Source of the DNA: Bremerella sp. P1
Lineage (GTDB): Bacteria > Planctomycetota > Planctomycetia > Pirellulales > Pirellulaceae
NCBI RefSeq assembly: GCF_028748185.1
Contig: NZ_CP118164.1
Location: 6,039,814 to 6,103,813 of the forward strand
DNA length: 64,000 nt
Reading direction: 5' to 3'
The notes under the pieces are model-generated. The model did not search any database. It was not told where the DNA came from and worked only from the letters and a program-made list of their open reading frames with translations. Shown here piece by piece: positions 36,942 to 46,033 of the stretch. Numbering within the stretch: the first letter of the stretch is position 1; the number at the start of each line of letters is the position of its first letter. Both the position numbers and the translations under genes were made by a program.

Positions 36942-39188
36942 ATGGTATTGCCAATCTATCGCCGAGCGAGTGATCGTTTGTACGGAGTTCTTTTCGGTGC
37001 ATCAATCGCGTTGATGCTTGCATCTGCGGTCCATGCGGAAGAGGTTGCCGTCCCGTCGGTTAGCTTCGTCAACGATGTTATTCCTGTACTGACGAAGGCA
37101 AGTTGCAATACTGGCGGGTGTCATGCGAAAGCAGGAAGTGGGCAGAACGGCTTTCAACTGTCCTTGTTAGGATTCGAAGTTGCGGAAGACTACGAAGCGA
37201 TTGTTCGCGAGGGCCGCGGACGCCGTCTGTTTCCAACGATTCCCGAAGAGAGCCTGTTGCTCAAGAAGGCTGCAGGCGAAACACCTCACGGCGGTGGGGT
37301 GAGACTGCCTAAGGATTCCGAAGGTTACGAACTGATACGTCGCTGGATTGGCGAAGGTGCTCCCTTCGAGAAGGAAAACGATCCGAGTCTTGAGACGCTT
37401 GAGGTGCAGCCTGCTCGAAGCGTTGTCGGAATGGGAAAAGAGATTCAGCTAAAGGCAGTTGCTACGTTTTCTGATGGTAGCCAACGCGATGTTACCGAAT
37501 TCACGCTGTTTGAATCGAATTCGGAAGCGATGGCGGAGGTGTCTTTAGAGGGCTTCGTCGAGATCCAGCAGATTCCTGGTCGGGTTGCGATCATGTTGCG
37601 TTACCAGGACAAATCGGCTGTTTTTACGGCAGCGGTGCCGCTGGGTGCTCCCCTTGATGAGTTGCCAGAGGCGAAAAACTTTATCGACGAATTTGTCTTT
37701 GGAAATCTCCAGGAGATTGGTATTCCGCCTTCGCCGGTATGTGATGATGCAACTTTTCTTCGACGAGTGACGCTCGACATTACGGGGCGACTCCCGACGA
37801 CGAAGGAGGCCGAAGCCTTTTTGAACAGCGACGATCCGGCTAAGCGGGATCAAGTAATCGAACGCCTGCTGCGGAGTCCTGGTTATGCCGACTTCTTTGC
37901 CAATAAGTGGACGTCGCTACTCAAGAATCGCCGAGACGATGCAAGGGATATCACGTCCAATTTTGCGTTTCATGCGTGGATGCGAGATGGCCTGCTCGAC
38001 AACGTCGCGTACGATCAGTTGGTTCGCGAACTTCTTGCCGCAACGGGGACCGTTGTAGCGAATCCGCCGGTGGCATGGTACAAGCGCGTAAGGGAGCCCA
38101 AAGAGCAATTAGAGGACGTGGCTCAACTGTTTTTGGGGGTTCGCCTACAGTGTGCTCAATGTCACCACCACCCATTCGAGCGCTGGAGTCAAGACGATTA
38201 CTACAGTCTGGCAGCGTTCTTTAGCCAGGTGGGCCGGAAGCCTACGGCGACTCGTGGCGAAGATATGATCTTTCACAAGCGAGGGATTGCGACTGCCACG
38301 AACATGAAGACGGGGGAAAAGCTTCGGCCTGCAGCACTGGGTGATTCTGTTGGTGATATTCCCGCGGATCAAGACCCGCGCCTTCTCCTGGCTGACTGGA
38401 TCTCCAATCCGGATAATCCGTTCTTCGCCAAAGCCCTGGTAAATCGTTATTGGAAGCACTTCTTCAAACGGGGGCTGATTGAACCGGAAGACGATATTCG
38501 CGATACGAACCCACCCTCAAACCCTGAGCTGTTGGCCGCTTTGGAAAAGCACTTTGTTGAAAGTGGTTATGACCTGAAGGAACTCGTACGCATAATTACG
38601 CAGTCGCGAGCCTATCAGTTGAGTGCGGTCCCCAATGAGCACAACCTGATTGACGAGCAGAATTATTCGCGATACTACCCGCGTCGGCTTCAAGCAGAAG
38701 TGATTTTGGACGCGGTGAACGACTTGACGGCTTCGCAGACCAGCTTTCGCAACCTACCACTTGGGACACGTGCGGTTGCCTTGCCAGACAACAGTTACAA
38801 CACGGCATCAGGGTTTCTCAAGATCTTCGGACGTCCCGACAATGCCAGTGTGTGTGAATGCGAGCGAGTGCAGTCCTCCAGTTTGGCCCAAAGTCTGCAT
38901 TTCATTAATTCGGATGAGGTCAAGACGAAGCTGAGGTCATCCAGCGGGCGTGCTGCAGAACTGGCGAAACGCAATTCACCTGCGGAAGAGAGTATTCGGG
39001 AGCTCTATATGATTGCGTTTTCCCGAGAGCCAGCCGCAGATGAACTGAGAATTGCACTCGAATACCTAGATCAGGTTCCCAGTGACGCCGATGGCAAACC
39101 TTTGGATGCCAAAGCGGCGATCAGCCAGAACTATCAAGATTTGATCTGGGCGCTCATGAACTCCAAAGAATTTATGTTCAACCATTAG
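36942..39188 (+). CDS. Cytochrome-DUF1549-DUF1553 protein with CX4CH motif
   Basis: Exported protein of 748 residues; AGGG lies 8 bases before the ATG. A signal peptide (LFGASIALMLASAVHAE) is followed by a haem-type motif with four residues between the cysteines, C55-N-T-G-G-C60-H61. A Big2-like domain covers about 150-233, DUF1549 about 247-426 with a regular C-A-Q-C-H at 404-408, and DUF1553 about 482-748. This matches the C-terminal half of the giant protein at 25678, minus its PPC part, which here is the separate next gene 8 bp downstream. It leads a three-gene operon ending in DUF1501. Confidence 0.9.
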   Translation: MVLPIYRRASDRLYGVLFGASIALMLASAVHAEEVAVPSVSFVNDVIPVLTKASCNTGGCHAKAGSGQNGFQLSLLGFEVAEDYEAIVREGRGRRLFPTIPEESLLLKKAAGETPHGGGVRLPKDSEGYELIRRWIGEGAPFEKENDPSLETLEVQPARSVVGMGKEIQLKAVATFSDGSQRDVTEFTLFESNSEAMAEVSLEGFVEIQQIPGRVAIMLRYQDKSAVFTAAVPLGAPLDELPEAKNFIDEFVFGNLQEIGIPPSPVCDDATFLRRVTLDITGRLPTTKEAEAFLNSDDPAKRDQVIERLLRSPGYADFFANKWTSLLKNRRDDARDITSNFAFHAWMRDGLLDNVAYDQLVRELLAATGTVVANPPVAWYKRVREPKEQLEDVAQLFLGVRLQCAQCHHHPFERWSQDDYYSLAAFFSQVGRKPTATRGEDMIFHKRGIATATNMKTGEKLRPAALGDSVGDIPADQDPRLLLADWISNPDNPFFAKALVNRYWKHFFKRGLIEPEDDIRDTNPPSNPELLAALEKHFVESGYDLKELVRIITQSRAYQLSAVPNEHNLIDEQNYSRYYPRRLQAEVILDAVNDLTASQTSFRNLPLGTRAVALPDNSYNTASGFLKIFGRPDNASVCECERVQSSSLAQSLHFINSDEVKTKLRSSSGRAAELAKRNSPAEESIRELYMIAFSREPAADELRIALEYLDQVPSDADGKPLDAKAAISQNYQDLIWALMNSKEFMFNH

Positions 39189-39196
39189 AGGACGAA

Positions 39197-41395
39197 ATGA
39201 ATTCCAAACGCTTTAGACTGACCATCTGGCATCAGGGGCTTCAATTTGTATTGCTCGTCTTCTTATGGCCATCACTATGTACAGCGCAGTCCGTTTGCCT
39301 GCCTTCTCCGAGGCTATTAACCACGACGCCGATGGGCGGTCAGGCTGGGACGACTGTCGACGTGACCATCAGCGGCCAGAACCTTGAGAAATTTGGTGAG
39401 CTGCGTTTTTCTCATCCGGGAATCACCGCGATTTCCAAGCTTGATGCTGATGGTGCTCCGGTCGCCAATCAATATACGATCACGATTGCGAGCGACTGTC
39501 CTCCTGGCGTTCACGAGGCGCGGATTATGACGCGGCTTGGGCTTTCAAGTTCTCGTGTGTTCAGCGTTGGCACGTTGCCAGAGATCGTCGCGTCGAAGCC
39601 AAACAACTCTCTGGAGACAGCAATCAAGCTAGAGATCAATTCCATTTGTAACGGACAGACCAAATCCCGGGAGATTGATTTTTATACTTTTGAGGCCAAG
39701 AAGGGACAGCGACTGGTCGTGGACTGTGCGGCTGAGGGTATCGACTCCAAGTTGAATCCAGTTTTGGTTGTGGCCGATGAAAGTGGAAACGATCTTCAGG
39801 TAGAACGCCGTGGGGGCGCGATTGATTTCACGGCCGAGACAGACGGAAAGTATGTGATTAAGGTCCACGATCTTACCTATGACGGCGGTGCCTATTATTT
39901 CTACCGGTTGGCTCTTAAGGAACTATCCGTCGATGCGTTGGTCCCGCGTCTTGCTTCGACCCGCAAAGTTAATGCGTTCTCGTGGCCACCTGTCAACTTG
40001 AGTCCTACGGCAGCATCGACCGAAGCAGAGCCAAATAACGATGTGACCGAGGCCCAGAAAATTACGCTACCGTGTGATATCGAAGGAAGTTTTTACCCAG
40101 CCGCCGATGTTGACACGTTTGAGTTTACGGCCAAGAAGGGCGAGGTATGGTGGGTTGAAGTCGCATCGGAAAGACTTGGTTTGCCGACGGACCCTTCGGT
40201 ATCGGTACAGCATGTGAAGGGAACTGGACCAGAGGCTGAAGTGGAGGATTTGGTGGAGTTCACCGATATTCCTAGCCCGATCAAGGTTTCGACCAATCAC
40301 TACAGTTACGACGGACCACCTTACAACGCCGGTTCTTCTGACATCCTGGGGAAGATGGAGATCAAGGAAGACGGTGTCTACCGTCTCAGTGTGACCGACC
40401 TCTTTGGCGGAACTCGGGATGACTCGCGGAATATCTATCGTCTGATCATTCGCAAGGCTCAACCAGATTTCGCGATCGTGGGATGGGCACTGCACATGAA
40501 CCTTCGCAATGGTGATCGAAATGCCTTGTCGAAGCCGATCGCACTTCGTGGCGGGACTACGATGCCGATCGAGGTGGTCGTAATTCGCCGGGATGGTTTT
40601 GACGGAGCGATTGAGCTGGGCTTGGAAGACCTTCCCCAAGGCGTTACCGCTCACGGGCTGACAATTGGCCCAGGCAAGTGCTGTGGGACGCTTCTGATAA
40701 CTGCCGAGGAAGATGCGCCTCGAGGAGTAACCATTGCTAACTTCTTTGGTCGTGCAGAGATCGAAGGGAAAACGGTGACACGGCAAGCGAGTTTTGCATC
40801 GATGAAATGGCCCGTCACTGATGCACGATCTGAGATACCGAGCCCACGCCTCCTTGCCGAGGTTCCAGTGTCGGTTGGTGGCTCAGAGGCAACTCCGTTG
40901 AGCATTGTGGCTGCTGAAGAAAAAGTGTGGGAGGTCTCGGCCGGCAAGAAGCTGACAATTCCGCTGAAGCATATTCGGCGGGGCGAGTTCTCTGGGGCGA
41001 CAATGAGTCTTAAGACATTCGGTCACGGGTTCGATAACAATGCTGCCTTCGATGTACCACTGAACGAAGATTCGTCAGAAGCAGTTCTCGACTTGTCGAA
41101 ACTGAAACCTACCGCCGGCTTGCACACGATCGCCTTTTACGGAAAAGCGGTGACCAAGTATTCGCATAACCCACAAGCCGTCACCGAAGCGGAGATTGCT
41201 TTGGAAGTAGCCAAAAAAGCCGTCGAGAAAGCTACTGATGAAGAGAAATCAAAGGCCGAGGCTGCGGTCAAGGCGGCTGAAAGTCATCTGAAGGCCGTCA
41301 CGAAGGCAGCGGCACCGAAGGATATCGTCGATATCATCGTCTCGAAGCCTATACAGATCCGTGTTGTCCCTGCACTTGAGGTAACGCTGAAATGA
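39197..41395 (+). CDS. PPC-domain exported protein
   Basis: Secreted beta-rich protein of 732 residues. GAGGA, overlapping the previous stop, precedes the ATG. A signal peptide ends near SLCTAQS. An IPT-like N-terminal domain (TTPMGGQAGTTVDVTISGQN) is followed by two PPC-type domains, at about 135-235 and 275-420 (KPNNSLETAIKLE and EPNNDVTEAQKI starts). The region at about 670-710 is Ala/Lys/Glu-rich and probably a short coiled coil. It corresponds to the N-terminal half of the giant fused protein at 25678. The TGA overlaps the ATG of the following DUF1501 gene. It probably binds the DUF1549/DUF1553 protein upstream; this is inferred from the fusion. Confidence 0.85.
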   Translation: MNSKRFRLTIWHQGLQFVLLVFLWPSLCTAQSVCLPSPRLLTTTPMGGQAGTTVDVTISGQNLEKFGELRFSHPGITAISKLDADGAPVANQYTITIASDCPPGVHEARIMTRLGLSSSRVFSVGTLPEIVASKPNNSLETAIKLEINSICNGQTKSREIDFYTFEAKKGQRLVVDCAAEGIDSKLNPVLVVADESGNDLQVERRGGAIDFTAETDGKYVIKVHDLTYDGGAYYFYRLALKELSVDALVPRLASTRKVNAFSWPPVNLSPTAASTEAEPNNDVTEAQKITLPCDIEGSFYPAADVDTFEFTAKKGEVWWVEVASERLGLPTDPSVSVQHVKGTGPEAEVEDLVEFTDIPSPIKVSTNHYSYDGPPYNAGSSDILGKMEIKEDGVYRLSVTDLFGGTRDDSRNIYRLIIRKAQPDFAIVGWALHMNLRNGDRNALSKPIALRGGTTMPIEVVVIRRDGFDGAIELGLEDLPQGVTAHGLTIGPGKCCGTLLITAEEDAPRGVTIANFFGRAEIEGKTVTRQASFASMKWPVTDARSEIPSPRLLAEVPVSVGGSEATPLSIVAAEEKVWEVSAGKKLTIPLKHIRRGEFSGATMSLKTFGHGFDNNAAFDVPLNEDSSEAVLDLSKLKPTAGLHTIAFYGKAVTKYSHNPQAVTEAEIALEVAKKAVEKATDEEKSKAEAAVKAAESHLKAVTKAAAPKDIVDIIVSKPIQIRVVPALEVTLK

Positions 41396-42813
41396 CTCAC
41401 CCGTTCAACGCATCGTCGGCCATCTGTTCCGGCCCAGCATCGCGTCGCGGATTCATGCGGATGGGCTTGGCGGGCTTCGCTTCGCTAAGCCTTCCAGGCA
41501 TGTTTCGTCTGCGGGCCGAGAGTCCTTCGGCAGATCCAAGCCGCAAGAAGAACGCTGTTATCATGGTGTGGAAGCCTGGCGGATGCTCTCACATTGACAC
41601 ATACGACCCGAAACCGAATGCTCCGGTTGAATATCGGGGGCCATTCAATACGATCCAGACGAAAGTGCCGGGCATGCACTTCACCGAGTTGCTGCCACGG
41701 CAGGCTGCCATCGCCGACAAGTTGACCGTATTGCGTTCCATGCGACAGACGGCCGGTGGCCACCCGGCAGGGACGATGCAATTACTCTCGGGTGACCCAG
41801 ATACCCGTGACAAACCAGCACCGCGCCTGCCAGACTGGATGTCAGTGGCGAACTACCTTCGTTCAAAAGAAGGAGGTCGTACTAATCCTCTTCCGATTTA
41901 CGCTGGAGTGAACCCACCATCGAATTACGTCAGTCCTGCCTATCTGGGCGACGCTTATGGTCCGTTCGCAGTGACAGGCGATCCAAACAGCCCAAGTTTT
42001 TCCGTGCCCAATATTGGAGTGGACAATCCTGGAGAAGCAGTTCATCTCGAACGCCGGGCTTCGTTACGGCAAAAGCTCGACACTCTCACGCGTGCGTTCG
42101 ACAAGGCGGGTGAGATGGAGGCGCTCGATCAGTTTGAAATGCAGGCAATGAGCCTGTTGACCAACCCTAAGACCAAGGAAGCCTTTGACCTAACTCAAGA
42201 AGATGATAAGACGCGCGACCGTTACGGACGAAACAAGTGGGGTCAACAACTTCTGTTAGCTCGAAGGTTGGTCGAAGCAGGAGTCGATATTCTTACGACG
42301 TCGCTGTCGGGGCCGCTTTGCGGCCGGGTCAACAATTGGGACGATCATGCGGTGAATCATCATGTGTTCGATGCCCTGAAGTTTCGTGCGGAAGCTTACG
42401 ACCAAGCGGTTTCGGCACTGATTGAAGATGTCTATGAACGCGGGCTTTCCGAGCGTGTACTGGTGGTCGTAACCGGTGAATTCGGTCGGACACCCAAAGT
42501 TAATTATCAGCCCAGCACAGGTGCCGGAAATGCCAGTGCGGCTGCTGGTACGAAGCAACCAGGCAGAGATCATTGGCCGCGAGCATTTTCTAACATCTGG
42601 GCCGGTGGTGGAATTGACACGGGACGGTTCATTGGCGCCACGGATGCACGTGGTGAGGACTCAATCGAGAGAATTTGTGGTCCTGGGGACTTCCTCGCCA
42701 CAATCTACCATCACCTTGGTATCGACGGACGGAAGGTCTTCATCAAAGACTTCAACGGCCGCCCGACCCCGATTGTCGACCATGGGGATCCGATTCCGGA
42801 ATTGATTTCCTAG
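41392..42813 (+). CDS. DUF1501 protein
   Basis: DUF1501 protein of 473 residues with a Tat-type leader SRRGFMRMGLAGFASLSL. Landmarks are GGCSHIDTYDPKPNAP, NWDDH (the usual WDTH carries Asp for Thr), GEFGRTPK and GRDHW, with a longer Gly/Ala insert before the last motif. Its start overlaps the PPC gene stop by 4 bp. It closes the operon 36942-42813 and faces a convergent haem-WD40 gene. Presumed exported partner of the DUF1549/DUF1553 protein; role unknown. Confidence 0.9.
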   Translation: MTHPFNASSAICSGPASRRGFMRMGLAGFASLSLPGMFRLRAESPSADPSRKKNAVIMVWKPGGCSHIDTYDPKPNAPVEYRGPFNTIQTKVPGMHFTELLPRQAAIADKLTVLRSMRQTAGGHPAGTMQLLSGDPDTRDKPAPRLPDWMSVANYLRSKEGGRTNPLPIYAGVNPPSNYVSPAYLGDAYGPFAVTGDPNSPSFSVPNIGVDNPGEAVHLERRASLRQKLDTLTRAFDKAGEMEALDQFEMQAMSLLTNPKTKEAFDLTQEDDKTRDRYGRNKWGQQLLLARRLVEAGVDILTTSLSGPLCGRVNNWDDHAVNHHVFDALKFRAEAYDQAVSALIEDVYERGLSERVLVVVTGEFGRTPKVNYQPSTGAGNASAAAGTKQPGRDHWPRAFSNIWAGGGIDTGRFIGATDARGEDSIERICGPGDFLATIYHHLGIDGRKVFIKDFNGRPTPIVDHGDPIPELIS

Positions 42814-42823
42814 GATGGTGGAA

Positions 42824-42893
42824 GGCCATGGAGTAAGAAGTCGCTTGGCCGAAGACACATATCGTTGCGTTCTATGAGCGGGAATCCATGGCC
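42824..42893. repeat. Inverted repeat between convergent genes
   Basis: GGCCATGGA at 42824-42832 and TCCATGGCC at 42885-42893 are a perfect 9-bp inverted repeat with a 52-base gap, filling the space between the stops at 42813 and 42895. It might act as a bidirectional transcript end. The long loop makes this uncertain. Confidence 0.3.
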
Positions 42894-42894
42894 G

Positions 42895-45684
42895 CTACTG
42901 GCCTACCGTAATTGCTTGTAGCTGTTTGCCATTGGTCCCATCCCACACGAATAGTCGTCCGTCATCTCCTCCCGCGATAACCAACTGTCCGTCGGAGGTT
43001 GCATCGACACAGTGCAGCCACACTCCGGCGTTGAAGGTTCGTGTGGTTGCTCCGTTGGAGGCTACCTGAAGGCGGACGATTCCGTCGCCACAGCTTGAAA
43101 TGATGTTGCCTGAACTACCAACGAATCGCGTCGAAGTCACATCTTTGCCGAAGTTGGAGATGGTCCGAGATTGTTCAGCCGTTTCCATTGTCCAAGTCTT
43201 GATCGTGCGGTCGGACGATCCCGTCACGATCGACTTGGCATCTTCACTCCAAGCCACGCCGAGAACATAATCGGAGTGCCCCTCGAACTTCTTGAGTGGT
43301 TGCTCATCGTTAAGATTCCAAAGTAGAACAAACTTGTCCGTACCGGCAGAAGCGATCTGGTGCCCATCAGGCGAAAACCTCGCACAGGCCACGACGTCAC
43401 TATGTGCTTTGGGCAGATGGTGAATGAGCGAGCCATCGGCCAGGTCGATTAGGCTAAGTTCACCACTACGAGAAGGCAAACCGCTGCCAACTAATAGTCT
43501 TGTGGCCTCTAGATTGATATCGAGCGATGTAATTCGATCCGCGAATAGATCGCCTGATTTCGCGGGGCCGATCGTCCTTCGAATTCGCCATTCGGGATTT
43601 ACATCCCAGACCACAGTTTCGGTTGAACCGTGCGAAGAGGCCAGGCGGTCATTGTCGAGAAATGAGATGGGAAAGAGGGGGGTAGACGATTCACCCAATT
43701 CACCCAATGCACTACCGGTTTCGGCGTTCCACAGCTGGACTGTCGGATATTCGCCTGCTGTCGCCAAATTCGTGCCGTCAGGCGAAAAACTGACCGAACG
43801 CAATGGTCGCTCTGAAGCTACTGCCTTTTGCTTGGCCTCGTCAACTCGTTGTTGAACGTCCTTCTTGTTGGCTTCGGCTTGAGCGACCAAAGCTTTGACC
43901 GTCGTTACTTTCGTTTGAGATGCTTGTACAGCGACCGCTTCAGATGTTTGTCTTTTTAACGCCAACTGATGCGCCGATTCTGCATCGGCGAGTTCTTTCT
44001 CTGCCCTGTCGAGCTTCGACTTGTCGTCTGCAGGGGCGTCTTTTGGCTGCGGTGCTTCCGTTGTTGGCTCTGATTCCGACGTTTCGGCGGCAACTGTCTC
44101 GAGTGCCTTCTTCTTCTTCTTGGCGATTAGGGCGACCGCAGCGGCTACCTCCATAACTGCTACTTCTTTGGCAGCGAGGCGATTCTTGAGAACTTCCTCG
44201 ACGGCCGTAAGCCGTTGCTGGACGATTGTCAGTCGTTGTTCGGCTGCATCGAGGGCATACTTCATGCGAGATGAATAATGCTGTGCGTTGGGTGCCCCTT
44301 TCATTTCCGCGATTTGTTTGCCGGAATCGTCCCAAAGCCTGACCGTGTGATTGTCACTTACCGAAGCGATTCGTTTTCCATCAGAGCGGACGGCGATATC
44401 GAATACAGGGCCCTCGTGGTTGAAACTGCCGAGTTGTTTCGGTTCATTCAGGTCCCAACTACGAATGGTTCCATCTAAGCTTGCGGCATAGACTTGCTTA
44501 GGGTGCCCTGGAATTGAGGCTAGAGACGTTATCGCGTCGTCGTGTGTCCCGATTTCCTTTGGTTCGAGAAGTGACCAAGAGTCTGGAGCATCGCTACTCG
44601 GCAAGCTCCAGGCTCGCAGAACCTTGTCCGTACCACCCGCAACCAATAGTTGGGGAGGGTGTGGCGCGTCTTTGGTCGGGGACACCGAGGGTACCAACTC
44701 GATGGCGTGTATTGGCGTTGGAACATCAAGAACCTCAGCTTGCGATTCTTCTACGTAATTCCAGGATCGAATCGTTTTGTCCAGCGAGGCCGATAGCAGG
44801 CGTTGGCCGTCGGGAGTGAAGCAGAGCGATGTGATGGTATCTTGGTGCCCAGTCAGTTTAGGGCCTGGCTGTGCAGTCTCGAGATTCCAAAGTTGAATGG
44901 CATGGTCGGCCCCAGCCGTTGCAAGCCACTTAAGATCCACACTCGTCGCTAAAGCGGTAGTCATTGAACCGGTAGGGAAAGAACCGGTACGGGCATCTAG
45001 GGGCTTTTCCCAAATCTTCACTTCGCGAAATCCACCCGAAGCAAGCATGGTACTATCGCGACCCCAGGCGAGAGATTGTATCAGATCGCGATGGGCTGCC
45101 GGTGATTCCAAGGAAGAATCCACTAACGTACCAACCATCCGCCCTGACGCAAGGTGGTAAATGAAAAGTTGATTGGCGCGGCTTGCGGCAACATATTGCC
45201 CGTCCGGGCTGATGACTGCGGTATATACGGGCCCGAGGTTCGTCGGTATCGACTTCCATTGTTGGGGCGATGTTGATGCTGAATGGGAGCCCGCATTGGC
45301 ACCTTGATTAATCCAAAGACGCAAAAGGCCAAGTTGTTGTGAGGTCAGTGTGGGGGCATTCACATCATTGTCCGGTGGAGGCATGAAAGACTCCTCTTGG
45401 TGGGCTGCCAGTTTGAGAAGCAGGCTTTCGGCTGCATTTCCAGGAACAATCGCGGCTCCAGAATCCCCACCGACGCGCAATTTGTCCGGAGTCTCCATGA
45501 CCAATTCACCGTTCGCCTCACTGTCGCTGTGGCAAGCGAGACAGCTTTGCCTGAAGATCGGGAGGATCTCTTTCTCGAAGGAGACAGGTTTTGACCGCTG
45601 CAAATCGGCTATTTGAATAGGTTCGCCAAAGACGGCTGAGCAATAGCTCAGGACGAGCGCAAAAGTGATCGTGAGAAGTCGCAT
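42895..45684 (-). CDS. PSCyt1-WD40 protein with internal coiled coil
   Basis: Exported protein of 929 residues from ATG 45684 (AGGGG 6 bases upstream). A signal peptide ends near SAVFGEP. The PSCyt1 domain has C-L-A-C-H at 48-52. A first WD40 propeller spans about 150-465. A long Ala/Lys/Glu/Gln-rich coiled coil at about 470-630 includes a run of five lysines and an acidic Pro/Glu stretch. A second set of WD40 repeats runs from about 630 to 925. The homologue at 30349 has only the haem domain and one propeller. It is convergent with the DUF1501 operon. Role unknown; the propellers suggest assembly with other envelope proteins. Confidence 0.88.
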   Translation of the reverse strand: MRLLTITFALVLSYCSAVFGEPIQIADLQRSKPVSFEKEILPIFRQSCLACHSDSEANGELVMETPDKLRVGGDSGAAIVPGNAAESLLLKLAAHQEESFMPPPDNDVNAPTLTSQQLGLLRLWINQGANAGSHSASTSPQQWKSIPTNLGPVYTAVISPDGQYVAASRANQLFIYHLASGRMVGTLVDSSLESPAAHRDLIQSLAWGRDSTMLASGGFREVKIWEKPLDARTGSFPTGSMTTALATSVDLKWLATAGADHAIQLWNLETAQPGPKLTGHQDTITSLCFTPDGQRLLSASLDKTIRSWNYVEESQAEVLDVPTPIHAIELVPSVSPTKDAPHPPQLLVAGGTDKVLRAWSLPSSDAPDSWSLLEPKEIGTHDDAITSLASIPGHPKQVYAASLDGTIRSWDLNEPKQLGSFNHEGPVFDIAVRSDGKRIASVSDNHTVRLWDDSGKQIAEMKGAPNAQHYSSRMKYALDAAEQRLTIVQQRLTAVEEVLKNRLAAKEVAVMEVAAAVALIAKKKKKALETVAAETSESEPTTEAPQPKDAPADDKSKLDRAEKELADAESAHQLALKRQTSEAVAVQASQTKVTTVKALVAQAEANKKDVQQRVDEAKQKAVASERPLRSVSFSPDGTNLATAGEYPTVQLWNAETGSALGELGESSTPLFPISFLDNDRLASSHGSTETVVWDVNPEWRIRRTIGPAKSGDLFADRITSLDINLEATRLLVGSGLPSRSGELSLIDLADGSLIHHLPKAHSDVVACARFSPDGHQIASAGTDKFVLLWNLNDEQPLKKFEGHSDYVLGVAWSEDAKSIVTGSSDRTIKTWTMETAEQSRTISNFGKDVTSTRFVGSSGNIISSCGDGIVRLQVASNGATTRTFNAGVWLHCVDATSDGQLVIAGGDDGRLFVWDGTNGKQLQAITVGQ

Positions 45685-46033
45685 TGAAAGCCCCTGAAAG
45701 TTTCACACGCCGTCTAGGCAAGTTGACGGTGGCAGGCATTTGGGCGGGAAGGAATTGCCAGGTAGGGTTTGCCAGGAATTCTGCGAATCCTAGGACTCTT
45801 TATTCTAACAGGTTGAAGGACACTACCCAAGAAAACAGCTACGAGAACCGGGTGATTGCCTGTCGAATCGTAGTTGTCGGCGATGCATAACCTCCCCGAA
45901 AGGGTAGCGTGAAGCTTCCATGCACGGGCCGAAATTCTCAAGAGTAGTTTTTGACGGTGGGTGGTTCATGATGTGATCCGATCTTAGGGAAAAGTCGACA
46001 ACGGCCTCTCGGCGCTGCCGTTGTTTAGGTCGT
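45685..46033. other. 349-bp intergenic region
   Basis: This stretch lies between two leftward genes, upstream of the haem-WD40 gene and downstream of the amidohydrolase gene. It holds the hairpin at 45998-46024. No convincing coding frame was found, and no clear promoter could be picked for the WD40 gene. Confidence 0.6.
45998..46024 (-). terminator. Terminator of the amidohydrolase operon
   Basis: ACAACGGC at 45998-46005 pairs perfectly with GCCGTTGT at 46017-46024 (8-bp stem, 11-base loop). Read leftward it lies 10 bases after the TAG at 46034 and is followed by CGACTTTT, a short T-run. This fits an intrinsic terminator for the leftward operon. Confidence 0.6.
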
